Positions 1-6,448 of a stretch of DNA of 12,607 bases are shown here, piece after piece. This DNA comes from Planctomycetota bacterium. GTDB lineage: Bacteria > Planctomycetota > Phycisphaerae > Sedimentisphaerales > Anaerobacaceae. The notes below the pieces were generated by a model. That model had not been told where the DNA came from and searched no databases. It saw only the letters and a list, made by a program, of their open reading frames with translations. Numbering within the stretch: the first letter of the stretch is position 1; the number at the start of each line of letters is the position of its first letter. A program made the position numbers and the translations under genes. The stretch is taken from contig JADFHU010000076.1 of the NCBI GenBank assembly GCA_022567055.1, positions 1-12,607 on the forward strand. Reading direction: 5' to 3'.

Positions 1-450
1 CCACATGGCGAGTGAATCGACAACGATGAGATTGGGCTCGACCCCCATGTCCCGATAGGGGAGTAGGAACTCTTCCAGTGCCTTTGTCCTGAGGATGGTG
101 ACGGCAAGCGTGGCGGAGTTTTTCTCCTGGCTCTTGAGCGTACAGCCGTAGACGATCTTGTCCGGAGGGAGGGGCACCAGAGAGGACAACTCAAACTCCA
201 CCATTTTGGCGGCTTCGGCAAAGTCACAAGCCGGTAGAACGAGCGTTTTCTCTATGCACAGGCGCTTCGGCACGGTGATTGCCCACCTCTTGACTGAGAG
301 GGTTCTACTGTTCAGCGCCTCCGTGAATTGATCCTGTGATCTGAACCAAACACAACCGGCGTCTAGCCTGGCTTTCGTGCAAATTACGACACTGCCGGAA
401 TCCGCGAGAGCGAGGCTTGCCCAGTCCGCCTTCACTTTCTGTTTGCGCAT
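1..450 (-). CDS. GspL/PilM-like type II secretion / pilus assembly protein, N-terminal part
   Basis: This frame starts at the ATG at 450-448 and stays open for 150 codons to the window edge, so its C-terminus is missing. It reads MRKQKVKADWASLALAD at the start. Residues 55-105 follow the GspL/PilM actin-like fold: WAITVPKRL, then LVLPACDFAEAAKMVEFELSS, then LVPLPPDKIVYG. The later LAVTILRTKALEEFLLPYRDMGVEPNLIVVDSLAMW matches the usual pattern in which the region after the second strand names a cytoplasmic residue run before the next subdomain. In the family this protein sits at the inner membrane and links the assembly ATPase to the pseudopilus. The start codon directly follows the TAG of the GspK-like frame (453-451) with no gap, which suggests translational coupling and is the usual gspK-gspL order. 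The family is recognised from pattern only. PilM and GspL cannot be told apart without the missing C-terminal half. Confidence 0.72.
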   Translation of the reverse strand, partial: MRKQKVKADWASLALADSGSVVICTKARLDAGCVWFRSQDQFTEALNSRTLSVKRWAITVPKRLCIEKTLVLPACDFAEAAKMVEFELSSLVPLPPDKIVYGCTLKSQEKNSATLAVTILRTKALEEFLLPYRDMGVEPNLIVVDSLAMW

Positions 451-798
451 CTACTGGAGCCTTTCCAAACAGATGATCGACGGACCCTCTTCCGTCATGC
501 GTACGGTTGCCATCAACGTGCATGACGCCGATCTGTCAGAACTGGCGGAAGCATGGATACGAAAATAGTCCGAGGTGAAGCAGAACTTAGATGCATCCTG
601 CAATATGCTGAGTTGCGTCTCGGTGAGGCCCTGAATCGTAATGTCTTCGGGCCTGGTGAAGATGACATCGTCCTCGGTGCCCGGGACGCCATCGGGTCCG
701 GCCCGGTGAGACAGCAGCAGTTGCGCGGCGGGAGGATCATCGAGACCACCCAATGCGTTTAGAATCGCCGGGGACACGGTGTTGATGTTGAGCCGATC
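451..798 (-). pseudogene. GspK-like minor pseudopilin, C-terminal fragment inside the glmS frame
   Basis: About 115 codons from residue 318 of the chimeric frame have no place in GlmS. RLNINTVSPAILNALGGLDD is the helix-hairpin-helix entry typical of GspK (LNVNTAxxxVLxAL). It is followed by a GxDGVPGTEDDVIF loop of the kind planctomycete GspK proteins carry, then ITIQGLTETQLSILQDASKFCFTSDYFRIHASA, which matches the ending where GspK closes with a strand-rich FxVxSxxFRIxA segment. GspK is normally a membrane-anchored minor pseudopilin of about 300 or more residues that caps the type II secretion pseudopilus. Its N-terminal prepilin signal and first domain are missing here. The fragment ends in TAG directly before the GspL-like start. 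It is either the tail of a gene cut by recombination or the second half of a misjoined contig. Confidence 0.75.
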
Positions 799-1749
799 CG
801 TGCCGCAGGCCGTGAAGATAAATTTCTTCGTCCGCGTCAACTCACGCAGATGGGCGGCGATCCCTCCCAAGACGATCTTGTTGTTCTGAAGGTCCAGTCG
901 GCCCTGCATGCAGGTGCGGAGGGCACTGGGCTGCTCGAAGATTTCCTTGAGCATATGATGCTCAAATCCGCCCAGTTCGATTTGCTCTAGGGAGAATTCA
1001 ATCTGTTCGAGATCCTTGCTGATGGTCACATTGTTAATAGTCTTGGTCTGAAACCCGTCCGGCGTGATGATCACCATCTCGTTGTCGGCCAGATAAATGG
1101 CCTGTGTGGTATGCTCGACGATGGCCGCGGCATCGGAGGCCAGGATGTATTCGTCACTGCCCAAGCCCAGGATCAAGGGACTTCCCTTCTTGGCTCCAAT
1201 TAATACGTCGGGAAAGTCTGAGCAAAGAATCGCGAAGCCGTACGTCCCCTGCAGTTCCTGGATGGCCTGCTGCACCGCCCATTCGAATTCATGTTGCCCG
1301 TCGGAGGGTTTATGGTCCGCGCCGCCGCAGGTCTTGCCGTAGAAATAGCCAATGAGATTGGCTGCGACTTCCGTATCGGTGTCCGAGACAAAGGACACAC
1401 CCTCCGACTCAAGCCATTTCTTGAGGGTGGTGTAGTTTTCGACGATGCCGTTGTGCACGACGACGATCTTGCCGCTGTAGTCCAAGTGAGGATGGGCGTT
1501 GGTGGTGTTGGGTTCGCCGTGGGTCGCCCATCGGGTGTGCCCAATACCGAGGGTTTGTTCCGGCTCGGGCTCGTTGAGGATGGCCTCCAGGGCGGAAATG
1601 CGGCCGACACTCTTCTGAACGCGAATACTACCGTTGTCGAGGAAGGCCACTCCAGAGGAATCGTAACCTCGGTATTCCAAACGTTTTAAGCCCTCAACAA
1701 GGATGGGCTGGGCGGGTTTTTTCCCCAGATAGGCTACAATTCCACACAT
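451..1749 (-). CDS. glmS: Chimeric frame: GlmS glutaminase half fused to GspK-like C-terminus
   Basis: Residues 1-317 are glucosamine-6-phosphate synthase, the cytoplasmic enzyme that makes glucosamine-6-phosphate from fructose-6-phosphate and glutamine for peptidoglycan and LPS. Visible are the catalytic Cys2 in MCGIVAYLG, RLEYRGYDSSG, HTRWATHGE (71-79), NAHPH (84-88), HNGIVEN (99-105), SDTDTE (122-127) and SGSPL-type KKGSPLILGLG. The linker HHMLKEIFEQP leads into the first SIS domain, which breaks at FIFTACGT (310-317), where the family continues with Ser of the CGTS sugar-phosphate motif. From residue 318 (DRLNINTVSP) the protein becomes a GspK-like tail. Full GlmS is about 600-610 residues, so almost all of the isomerase half is absent. 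The product could hydrolyse glutamine at most, not make glucosamine-6-phosphate. The start is fixed by AGGAAAGGAAG 8-18 bases upstream. The fusion may be real or an assembly chimera. Confidence 0.85.
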   Translation of the reverse strand: MCGIVAYLGKKPAQPILVEGLKRLEYRGYDSSGVAFLDNGSIRVQKSVGRISALEAILNEPEPEQTLGIGHTRWATHGEPNTTNAHPHLDYSGKIVVVHNGIVENYTTLKKWLESEGVSFVSDTDTEVAANLIGYFYGKTCGGADHKPSDGQHEFEWAVQQAIQELQGTYGFAILCSDFPDVLIGAKKGSPLILGLGSDEYILASDAAAIVEHTTQAIYLADNEMVIITPDGFQTKTINNVTISKDLEQIEFSLEQIELGGFEHHMLKEIFEQPSALRTCMQGRLDLQNNKIVLGGIAAHLRELTRTKKFIFTACGTDRLNINTVSPAILNALGGLDDPPAAQLLLSHRAGPDGVPGTEDDVIFTRPEDITIQGLTETQLSILQDASKFCFTSDYFRIHASASSDRSASCTLMATVRMTEEGPSIICLERLQ

Positions 1750-1760
1750 CGGTCAGGCTT

Positions 1761-1768
1761 CCTTTCCT
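1761..1768 (-). promoter_or_regulatory. Ribosome-binding site of glmS
   Basis: Read on the minus strand this is AGGAAAGG, followed by AAG and then the ATG at 1749. The purine run AGGAAAGGAAG gives a good Shine-Dalgarno match at a normal distance and supports the GlmS start beginning with the catalytic MCG. Confidence 0.7.
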
Positions 1769-1827
1769 GATACATTTTCAGCATGTTGAAATCTCAAGGA
1801 TTTATGAGGGATTGGTTTCTTGCCAGT

Positions 1828-1856
1828 ATAGTATGAGGTAGGCTTGGACCTGTCAA
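1828..1856 (-). promoter_or_regulatory. Sigma70-type promoter of glmS
   Basis: On the minus strand TTGACA (1856-1851, perfect -35) is followed by exactly 17 bases and TACTAT (1833-1828, -10, five of six to TATAAT apart from the third base). Transcription would begin near 1821, leaving a leader of about 70 bases before the GlmS start. I see no glmS ribozyme-like core in that short leader. Confidence 0.7.
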
Positions 1857-1926
1857 AGGCAAAAGCAGGGCCTGCAAAGGTGGCCGGCCGGCACGCGATT
1901 TGGCGTTCCGTGAGACCCACGTGACT

Positions 1927-1954
1927 TTGCAATCCTTAGGCATTCGTTTATGCT
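1927..1954 (+). promoter_or_regulatory. Possible recG promoter giving a near-leaderless transcript
   Basis: TTGCAA (1927-1932), 16 bases, TATGCT (1949-1954). The match is moderate. The predicted start of transcription, around 1961-1963, falls on the ATG chosen for recG, which has no Shine-Dalgarno sequence. This is suggestive only. Confidence 0.3.
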
Positions 1955-1962
1955 TGGCCGCC

Positions 1963-4056
1963 ATGCCAACCATGGATACGAAACGCGGATCACTCGAGGG
2001 ATCCACACCCGTTCAGTATTTGAAGGGTGTCGGTCCCTCCCGGGCAAAGGTCTTTGAGCAGCTCGGCGTCACGACGGTTCACGATCTACTGGAACACTAC
2101 CCGCGCGACTGGATCTTCGCGCCTCAGCCGAGCACGATCGTGGACCTGCGGGTGGGCGAACTCGTGACGGTGGTAGGCATCATTGAATCGACAGATCTCA
2201 TGTCTTCCCGCCGTGTCCCCATGTTTGAGGCCATGGTGGCCGATGACACCGCTGTTCTGCGCGTCGTCTGGTTTCACGGGGGTTATCTGGCCAAGCAGTT
2301 GCGGCCCGGCCAGATCATGGTCGCCACTGGAAAAGTCACCGAGTACAAGCACCAGCTCCAGTTGACGAGTCCGAAATTCATGATCGTCAAGGAGAACTGC
2401 CCGAATCCTGCGGAATCCTTGGGCGGCGGTGTCTATCCGGCTACCGGCAAGCTGAGCAGCCCTCAGATCAAACGGGTCCTCGGTCCCGTGCTGGATCAAA
2501 TCGATGGCTTGGTAGATGAATACTTTACCGATGCCGTGCGCAAGGAGAGAGAACTGGTCTCCAGGCGGGAGGCGACCCTATGGATTCACAGCCCTCCGGA
2601 TCAGCGGAAACTGGCCTCCGCTCAACGCCGTCTGAAATACGATGAACTCTTTCTGATGCAGTTGGGGCTGGCGCTGCGCCGCTACAAGAGCAGGCACTAC
2701 TCGGGCGCTTGTCGTCTGACCTGGACCGAGGCCATCGATAGCCATATTCGCAGACGATTTCCCTTCATGCTGACGCCGGATCAAGACGCGGTGATCGAGA
2801 CGATCGTCCGTGACATGGGACGGGACGAACCCATGAATCGACTGTTACAGGGAGACGTAGGATCGGGCAAGACCGTGGTTGCCCTCTATGCGGCACTCTT
2901 GGCCGTGGCGAACAAGAAACAGGTGGCCATTCTCGCACCGACGGAGATCCTGGCCGGCCAGCACTTCGACAGCATGGAGCGCTACCTGGAAGGCAGCCAG
3001 GTCCAGCGGGCGCTGGTGACGGGAGGGCTCACCGGCAAGAAACGGGCCGAGCTGCTGAGCCGGATCGGAGATCGTAGTGTCGACATTGTCGTCGGCACGG
3101 TCGCCCTCTTGCAAGAGGACATCGTGTATGGGGACCTGGGGTTGGTGGTGATCGATGAGCAGCATAAGTTCGGTGTCGAGCAGCGGGCAAGCCTGAGGGG
3201 GCAGAACGCACCGCATTGCCTGGTGATGACGGCCACGCCCATCCCCCGGACACTCGCCATGACCGCCTTTGGCGATCTCGACTGTTCGATCATCAAGCAT
3301 CTCCCGCCCGGTCGCGGCAAGGTGGTGACGCGACACGTTGACATGGAGGATAGACCCAAGGCCTTTGAGTTCATTCGGGAACGCCTGAAGGCCGGGAAGC
3401 AGGCCTATTTTGTCTATCCCCGCATCAACAGCCAGGAGGATGGGGAGGAGGTCAGGGCGGCGACAGAAGAGTGGCAGGCGCTGTCAACGATCGTCTTTCC
3501 CGAGTACTCGGTTGAGTTGCTGCACGGACAAATGGCGTCCGCGGACAAGCAGCGCATCATGAGCGAATTTCGCTCCGGAAAGATCGACGTCCTGGTCTCT
3601 ACGGTAGTGGTGGAGGTGGGCGTCGATGTGCCGAATGCCACCATCATGGTGATTGAGGGGGCGGACCGCTTTGGCCTGGCCCAACTGCATCAACTGCGGG
3701 GACGCATCGGGCGCGGTGAATCCAAGTCCTTCTGTTTCTTGTTTGCCGAATCCATGAGTGACCTCGTCCAGGAACGGCTCAAGATCATGACCAAGAGCAA
3801 CAATGGCTTCGATATTGCCGATCACGATCTACGCCTGCGCGGGCCGGGTGAACTCTTTAGCACACGCCAGCATGGCCTGCCCGACCTCAAGATCGCCAAC
3901 ATCGTGGAAGACTACGATTTGCTGCTGTTGGCCAGGAAAGACGCCTTCGCCCTGGTGGAGGAGGACCCCATGCTGATGAATGCCGAACATAGGGCCATTC
4001 GGACGGCGCTGCTACAACGTTTTGGGGAGACCTTGGGCTTGGTGGACATCGGGTGA
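1963..4056 (+). CDS. recG: ATP-dependent DNA helicase RecG
   Basis: RecG reverses stalled replication forks and migrates branched DNA in the cytoplasm. The 697-residue product is the usual family length (about 690 in E. coli). The N-terminus has the helix-hairpin-helix-like VQYLKGVGPSRAKVFEQLGV and LLEHYPRDW, followed by the OB-type wedge domain. Helicase motifs are in order: QGDVGSGKT Walker A (GDVGSGKT 297-304), APTEILAGQH, the DEQH box (398-401) in VIDEQHKFGVEQR, MTATPIPRTLAMT, STVVVEVGVDVPNA, and QLRGRIGRGE (GRIGRG 580-585). The C-terminal GFDIADHDLRLRGPGELFSTRQHGLPDL is the RecG-specific TRG-type end. The frame stays open upstream to an ATG at 1900, but residues before 1963 do not resemble RecG. 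ATG 1963 or 1972 fits the family better, though neither has a clear ribosome-binding site. It diverges from glmS, and no partner gene follows it. Confidence 0.95.
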   Translation: MPTMDTKRGSLEGSTPVQYLKGVGPSRAKVFEQLGVTTVHDLLEHYPRDWIFAPQPSTIVDLRVGELVTVVGIIESTDLMSSRRVPMFEAMVADDTAVLRVVWFHGGYLAKQLRPGQIMVATGKVTEYKHQLQLTSPKFMIVKENCPNPAESLGGGVYPATGKLSSPQIKRVLGPVLDQIDGLVDEYFTDAVRKERELVSRREATLWIHSPPDQRKLASAQRRLKYDELFLMQLGLALRRYKSRHYSGACRLTWTEAIDSHIRRRFPFMLTPDQDAVIETIVRDMGRDEPMNRLLQGDVGSGKTVVALYAALLAVANKKQVAILAPTEILAGQHFDSMERYLEGSQVQRALVTGGLTGKKRAELLSRIGDRSVDIVVGTVALLQEDIVYGDLGLVVIDEQHKFGVEQRASLRGQNAPHCLVMTATPIPRTLAMTAFGDLDCSIIKHLPPGRGKVVTRHVDMEDRPKAFEFIRERLKAGKQAYFVYPRINSQEDGEEVRAATEEWQALSTIVFPEYSVELLHGQMASADKQRIMSEFRSGKIDVLVSTVVVEVGVDVPNATIMVIEGADRFGLAQLHQLRGRIGRGESKSFCFLFAESMSDLVQERLKIMTKSNNGFDIADHDLRLRGPGELFSTRQHGLPDLKIANIVEDYDLLLLARKDAFALVEEDPMLMNAEHRAIRTALLQRFGETLGLVDIG

Positions 4057-4127
4057 CAGCCCGATCTTTGGTTGACGCGGACTGAGGTGAACACACCGCA
4101 ACGAAAACGGGTTCTAACAATACTCAC

Positions 4128-4343
4128 CTAAATATAGCAGTCGAGATGTTGACCCGGGGCAGAGTCATGGTTGAATCTGCCGGCATAGGTGTTTTCGACA
4201 AAGGTCGACCGCACAGAGACATCTACGGAAATGGGCTCCTCCGTGGGGCGACCCGCCACTGTGGCACGTGTCGGTGTCACGGCTTGACGCGTGTAGGTCA
4301 AGGCCATCCCGTTACCAAGTTTTTGTGAGCCCCCGTGGGTCAT
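4128..4343 (-). CDS. Small hypothetical protein, 71 residues
   Basis: I do not recognise this protein. A reading frame of 71 codons begins at ATG 4343-4341, preceded on the minus strand by AGAGGAGG, a near-ideal Shine-Dalgarno sequence with 8 bases to the start. Its codons favour G or C in the third position, like the neighbouring genes. The product has no membrane segment, signal peptide or cysteine pair. It is rich in Thr, Val, Ser and Arg in the middle (PISVDVSVRSTFVEN) and ends in HLDCYI. It lies alone, converging on recG from 71 bases away. A plus-strand frame overlaps most of it (4146-4328) but lacks a ribosome-binding site. It could be a genuine small gene or the surviving end of a decayed one. 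Confidence 0.45.
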   Translation of the reverse strand: MTHGGSQKLGNGMALTYTRQAVTPTRATVAGRPTEEPISVDVSVRSTFVENTYAGRFNHDSAPGQHLDCYI

Positions 4344-4571
4344 ACTGACTGCCTCCTCTGAGTCACTACCCTACCAGATGGGAGGCTTGTAATCAACACC
4401 CGGCAGGGTTCTAGGGAGGGTTCGGAAGGTTTTTCCGCCAGAGGCGGTGCGAAGGCTCAGGTCAAGACGCTATTATCGGAAAGCTATAGTGGACGCAGAA
4501 AAAATAAACCGACCCTGGCCAAACTTCGTTTGCCTCGCTAGGCTTTGTCAGAACTAGGTCTGATAACGCTA
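4344..4571. other. Intergenic stretch without a recognised gene
   Basis: I see no gene here in any frame. It holds a small hairpin (CCGCC-aga-GGCGG, 4435-4447) that is not a terminator on either strand, and a short A-run at 4499-4505. A weak minus-strand promoter for the 71-residue gene could be TTGATT-17-TAGGGT, just upstream of its ribosome-binding site. Together with the following repeat this gives more than 400 bases without a coding region. Confidence 0.5.
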
Positions 4572-4753
4572 AGGACGTGCATGACAATAAGTGACCGACT
4601 TATCCGCTCAGATTTAGGTTGGATTGGGTCGTGATCGATTGAGCGAAACCGGAGGCGTAGTGTGCCTACGTTGAGGCTTTCGCGATTGAGGAACGGCCCA
4701 AGACGACCTGAATATGAGATGGAGAAGCGGTAAATTATTGTTGTGCGGGTCCT
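4572..4753 (+). repeat. Dispersed repeat, copy 1
   Basis: Two blocks match the second copy at 10641-10845 in the same orientation. Block A is 4572-4660 against 10641-10729, 89 bases without gaps and 5 mismatches. Block B is 4677-4753 against 10769-10845, 77 bases and 8 mismatches. Between the blocks this copy has 16 bases (4661-4676) and copy 2 has an unrelated 39. In copy 1 the centre folds as GCGAAA (4643-4648) paired with TTTCGC (4678-4683), with an inner CGTAG/CTACG stem. The repeat ends 2 bases before the ribosome-binding site of the zinc-ribbon gene, so it forms that gene's upstream or leader region. Confidence 0.85.
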
Positions 4754-4755
4754 AC

Positions 4756-4760
4756 AAGGA
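4756..4760 (+). promoter_or_regulatory. Ribosome-binding site deciding the zinc-ribbon start
   Basis: AAGGA lies 7 bases before the ATG at 4768. The frame is open further upstream to an ATG at 4714, but that start would lie inside the dispersed repeat and has no such site, so 4768 is preferred. Confidence 0.6.
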
Positions 4761-4767
4761 ATTGAAG

Positions 4768-4968
4768 ATGCAGATCATTGCCCGGTGTCCCTGGTGCGGC
4801 CACACTTGGCGTCTAAAGGGCGCCGCTGTGGATAGACGCGTGTTGTGCCTGAGTTGTAAGCGACTCTTCAAGGTACCCCATCTCGACGACGTGCCAAAGG
4901 CCAAGAAGGTCATAGAAGGGGCGCATGGCGCCGTATACGTCGATGAAAAGGGCAAGACCTACGGGTGA
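4768..4968 (+). CDS. Small zinc-ribbon protein (MJ0042-like)
   Basis: The 66-residue product carries two CxxC knuckles, C7PWC10 and C27LSC30, 16 residues apart. The spacing and sequence ARCPWCGHTWRLKGAAVDRR...VLCLSCKRLF resemble MJ0042-type zinc fingers, which bind one zinc ion and are often found at the N-terminus of planctomycete and deltaproteobacterial proteins. Here the finger is essentially the whole protein, followed by a short charged tail ending in GKTYG. It has no membrane or DNA-binding segment beyond the ribbon, so its partner is unknown. The stop codon is 3 bases from the stop of the convergent STN/toastrack gene. The start was placed after the dispersed repeat because of the AAGGA site. 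The zinc-binding fold is well supported and the cellular role is not. Confidence 0.8.
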   Translation: MQIIARCPWCGHTWRLKGAAVDRRVLCLSCKRLFKVPHLDDVPKAKKVIEGAHGAVYVDEKGKTYG

Positions 4969-4971
4969 CCC

Positions 4972-6216
4972 TCATGAGTCGGACAGCGGGCCGATAGGTT
5001 CCACGTGAACGGGCTGCTCGAGGTTTTCGAGGGTTACTTTTCCCCCACCGTTCGCAATGTGTATCGAAATGTTGCGGGGGACCGTGAGTGCATAGTCAAT
5101 GCTGACCTGTTGGTCGGCGGACTGTATTTCCAGGTCCGATGTCGTGACATGAAGATGGTTGTTGTCTGCGCGGAGTTCGAAATCAATCCCAGCGAGCAGG
5201 GCCCTGGCCTGTTCGTCTGTCTGGGCGGAAACGTGGATGGATGCCGCAATTGAGAAACGCATAGTGTCCATTCCCTTGATACGAATATCACCGCGAGGGT
5301 TCCGAATGTGGAGGACCGTGTTCTGAGAAAGCGCTCTTTCGTGGCTCAGGAACCGGTTGTAGCGAAAGACCTTTTCCTCGGGTTCCTGCTCCTGGACTCT
5401 GCGGAGATAGGCCTCGGCCATCTCCTCGATTTCGGCCTGAACGAGGAGATGTCTCTCTGTTTCATTGGAGACCGAGTGCAGGATTCTCGTGAGTCGGTCC
5501 TTGACATACTCTGATGATAAGAGCGCGTCCTTATCCGTAATCACGGGGAACTTGATCATAGGGTTGATGGCGATTCTTTGGTCAAAGGCATGAGTGGGCC
5601 CAGAAATGAGATAACCATAGCTCCTTTTCGACCAAGTGGAATCACTGGCTGCACAGACCATGTCTAACGCGATTTCCAAAGGCGTATTGACCAGGTCAAC
5701 CGTCACGAGCCCATGAACATTTGGATCGGCGACGAGGGTGGTCCCAGTTTGTTCGGACATTTCCGCCAGAGCCCATTGGATTTCGTCTTCAATGGCCGTA
5801 AAAACCACGACCTTGGATCCGGCCTGTCCCTTGGGACGGTGGGGGCTGTTCGCCGCCGACACGAAGTAGTAGTGGGGCGTCCGCTTCCATACGGAGCCGG
5901 TTGCGTCGCATAGAATCTGCAAGGCGTCATCGAGCGAATGATTCCGCAGTACGCATGAGACCGAACCGGACACCTGTGGGCCCAGGATAATGGGAATGTG
6001 GCGGGCTTGAGCCGAGATCCTCATGATGCATTCATGAATGTCTTCTTTCACGAAGTGCTCGCTGATTCGAACGGATTTGTCGGCTTCTGGCACCCGAGCT
6101 GAGAAATCTGATTGCGCCAGGGACAATGTCTGCGCTGAGAGCATGATCGCCGTCACCACGACGAAGTGCCATGGGTGCCGATAGACATTTTTGAGGTTTC
6201 TTCCTGCAAGGAACAT
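4972..6216 (-). CDS. Secreted protein with two STN-like modules and a DUF4097 (toastrack)-like C-terminus
   Basis: This 414-residue protein has an N-terminal signal peptide: a basic n-region to about residue 16, then FVVVTAIMLSAQTLSLA with likely cleavage near 34-36. Residues about 56-120 and 138-206 each look like a secretin/TonB short N-terminal (STN) module. Each has a helix, a GxVxxxL strand (GSVSCVLRNHSLDDALQIL; GLVTVDLVNTPLEIALDMV), then a short hydrophobic YYFVSA or GYLISG strand. A helical linker rich in Glu (240-285) follows. Residues 297-405 (RNPRGDIRIKG, then LTVPRNISIHIANGGGKVTLENL) resemble DUF4097/toastrack repeats, a beta-rich domain seen in envelope-stress proteins. It would act in the periplasm or on the outer envelope, perhaps binding a ligand or partner. 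AAGGGAG, 7 bases upstream, fixes the start. I know no exact family for this architecture. Confidence 0.62.
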   Translation of the reverse strand: MFLAGRNLKNVYRHPWHFVVVTAIMLSAQTLSLAQSDFSARVPEADKSVRISEHFVKEDIHECIMRISAQARHIPIILGPQVSGSVSCVLRNHSLDDALQILCDATGSVWKRTPHYYFVSAANSPHRPKGQAGSKVVVFTAIEDEIQWALAEMSEQTGTTLVADPNVHGLVTVDLVNTPLEIALDMVCAASDSTWSKRSYGYLISGPTHAFDQRIAINPMIKFPVITDKDALLSSEYVKDRLTRILHSVSNETERHLLVQAEIEEMAEAYLRRVQEQEPEEKVFRYNRFLSHERALSQNTVLHIRNPRGDIRIKGMDTMRFSIAASIHVSAQTDEQARALLAGIDFELRADNNHLHVTTSDLEIQSADQQVSIDYALTVPRNISIHIANGGGKVTLENLEQPVHVEPIGPLSDS

Positions 6217-6223
6217 GGCATTT

Positions 6224-6230
6224 CTCCCTT
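6224..6230 (-). promoter_or_regulatory. Ribosome-binding site of the STN/toastrack gene
   Basis: AAGGGAG read on the minus strand, with 7 bases to the ATG at 6216. It supports the long signal-peptide start. Confidence 0.65.
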
Positions 6231-6436
6231 GGGATTGAGTTCAAAACATTTGGGGCATCCCTACCATCGATTCCTACTCTATAGACGGAATTCGAGGATC
6301 GGGCGCAACCCAACTAAGTGAAAAAAAGACGGAACCACTTCTCCCACCTAGATGGAGGAGGGGTATCTCCGAATCGACCATTCGGCTAAAATGGTTGCAT
6401 TGCCGTCAGGATCGAACATCAACCTGTTGATCTGCC

Positions 6437-6443
6437 AAAGGAG
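6437..6443 (+). promoter_or_regulatory. Ribosome-binding site of the Gfo/Idh/MocA gene
   Basis: AAAGGAG with 5 bases to the ATG at 6449. It supports a start that includes the complete Tat signal. Confidence 0.7.
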
Positions 6444-6448
6444 CAGCC

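Noticed and set aside
1291..1689. A 132-codon plus-strand frame opposite glmS
   Set aside because: It is the antisense shadow of a well-recognised gene, has low-complexity Val/Gly content and no ribosome-binding site.
1750..1820. glmS ribozyme in the glmS leader
   Set aside because: The leader is only about 70 bases and I cannot find the conserved core. The ribozyme is mainly a feature of Firmicutes.
2845..3336. A 163-codon minus-strand frame inside recG
   Set aside because: recG is intact and conserved through its helicase motifs, and the opposing protein has no recognisable pattern.
4435..4447. Hairpin CCGCC-aga-GGCGG with a T-run as terminator
   Set aside because: The T-run (4430-4434) precedes the hairpin on the plus strand, and on the minus strand the hairpin is followed by A, so neither direction gives an intrinsic terminator.
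6377..6395. Inverted repeat ACCATT-7-AATGGT upstream of the oxidoreductase
   Set aside because: Six-base arms with a 7-base gap are common by chance, and no promoter is visible around it.
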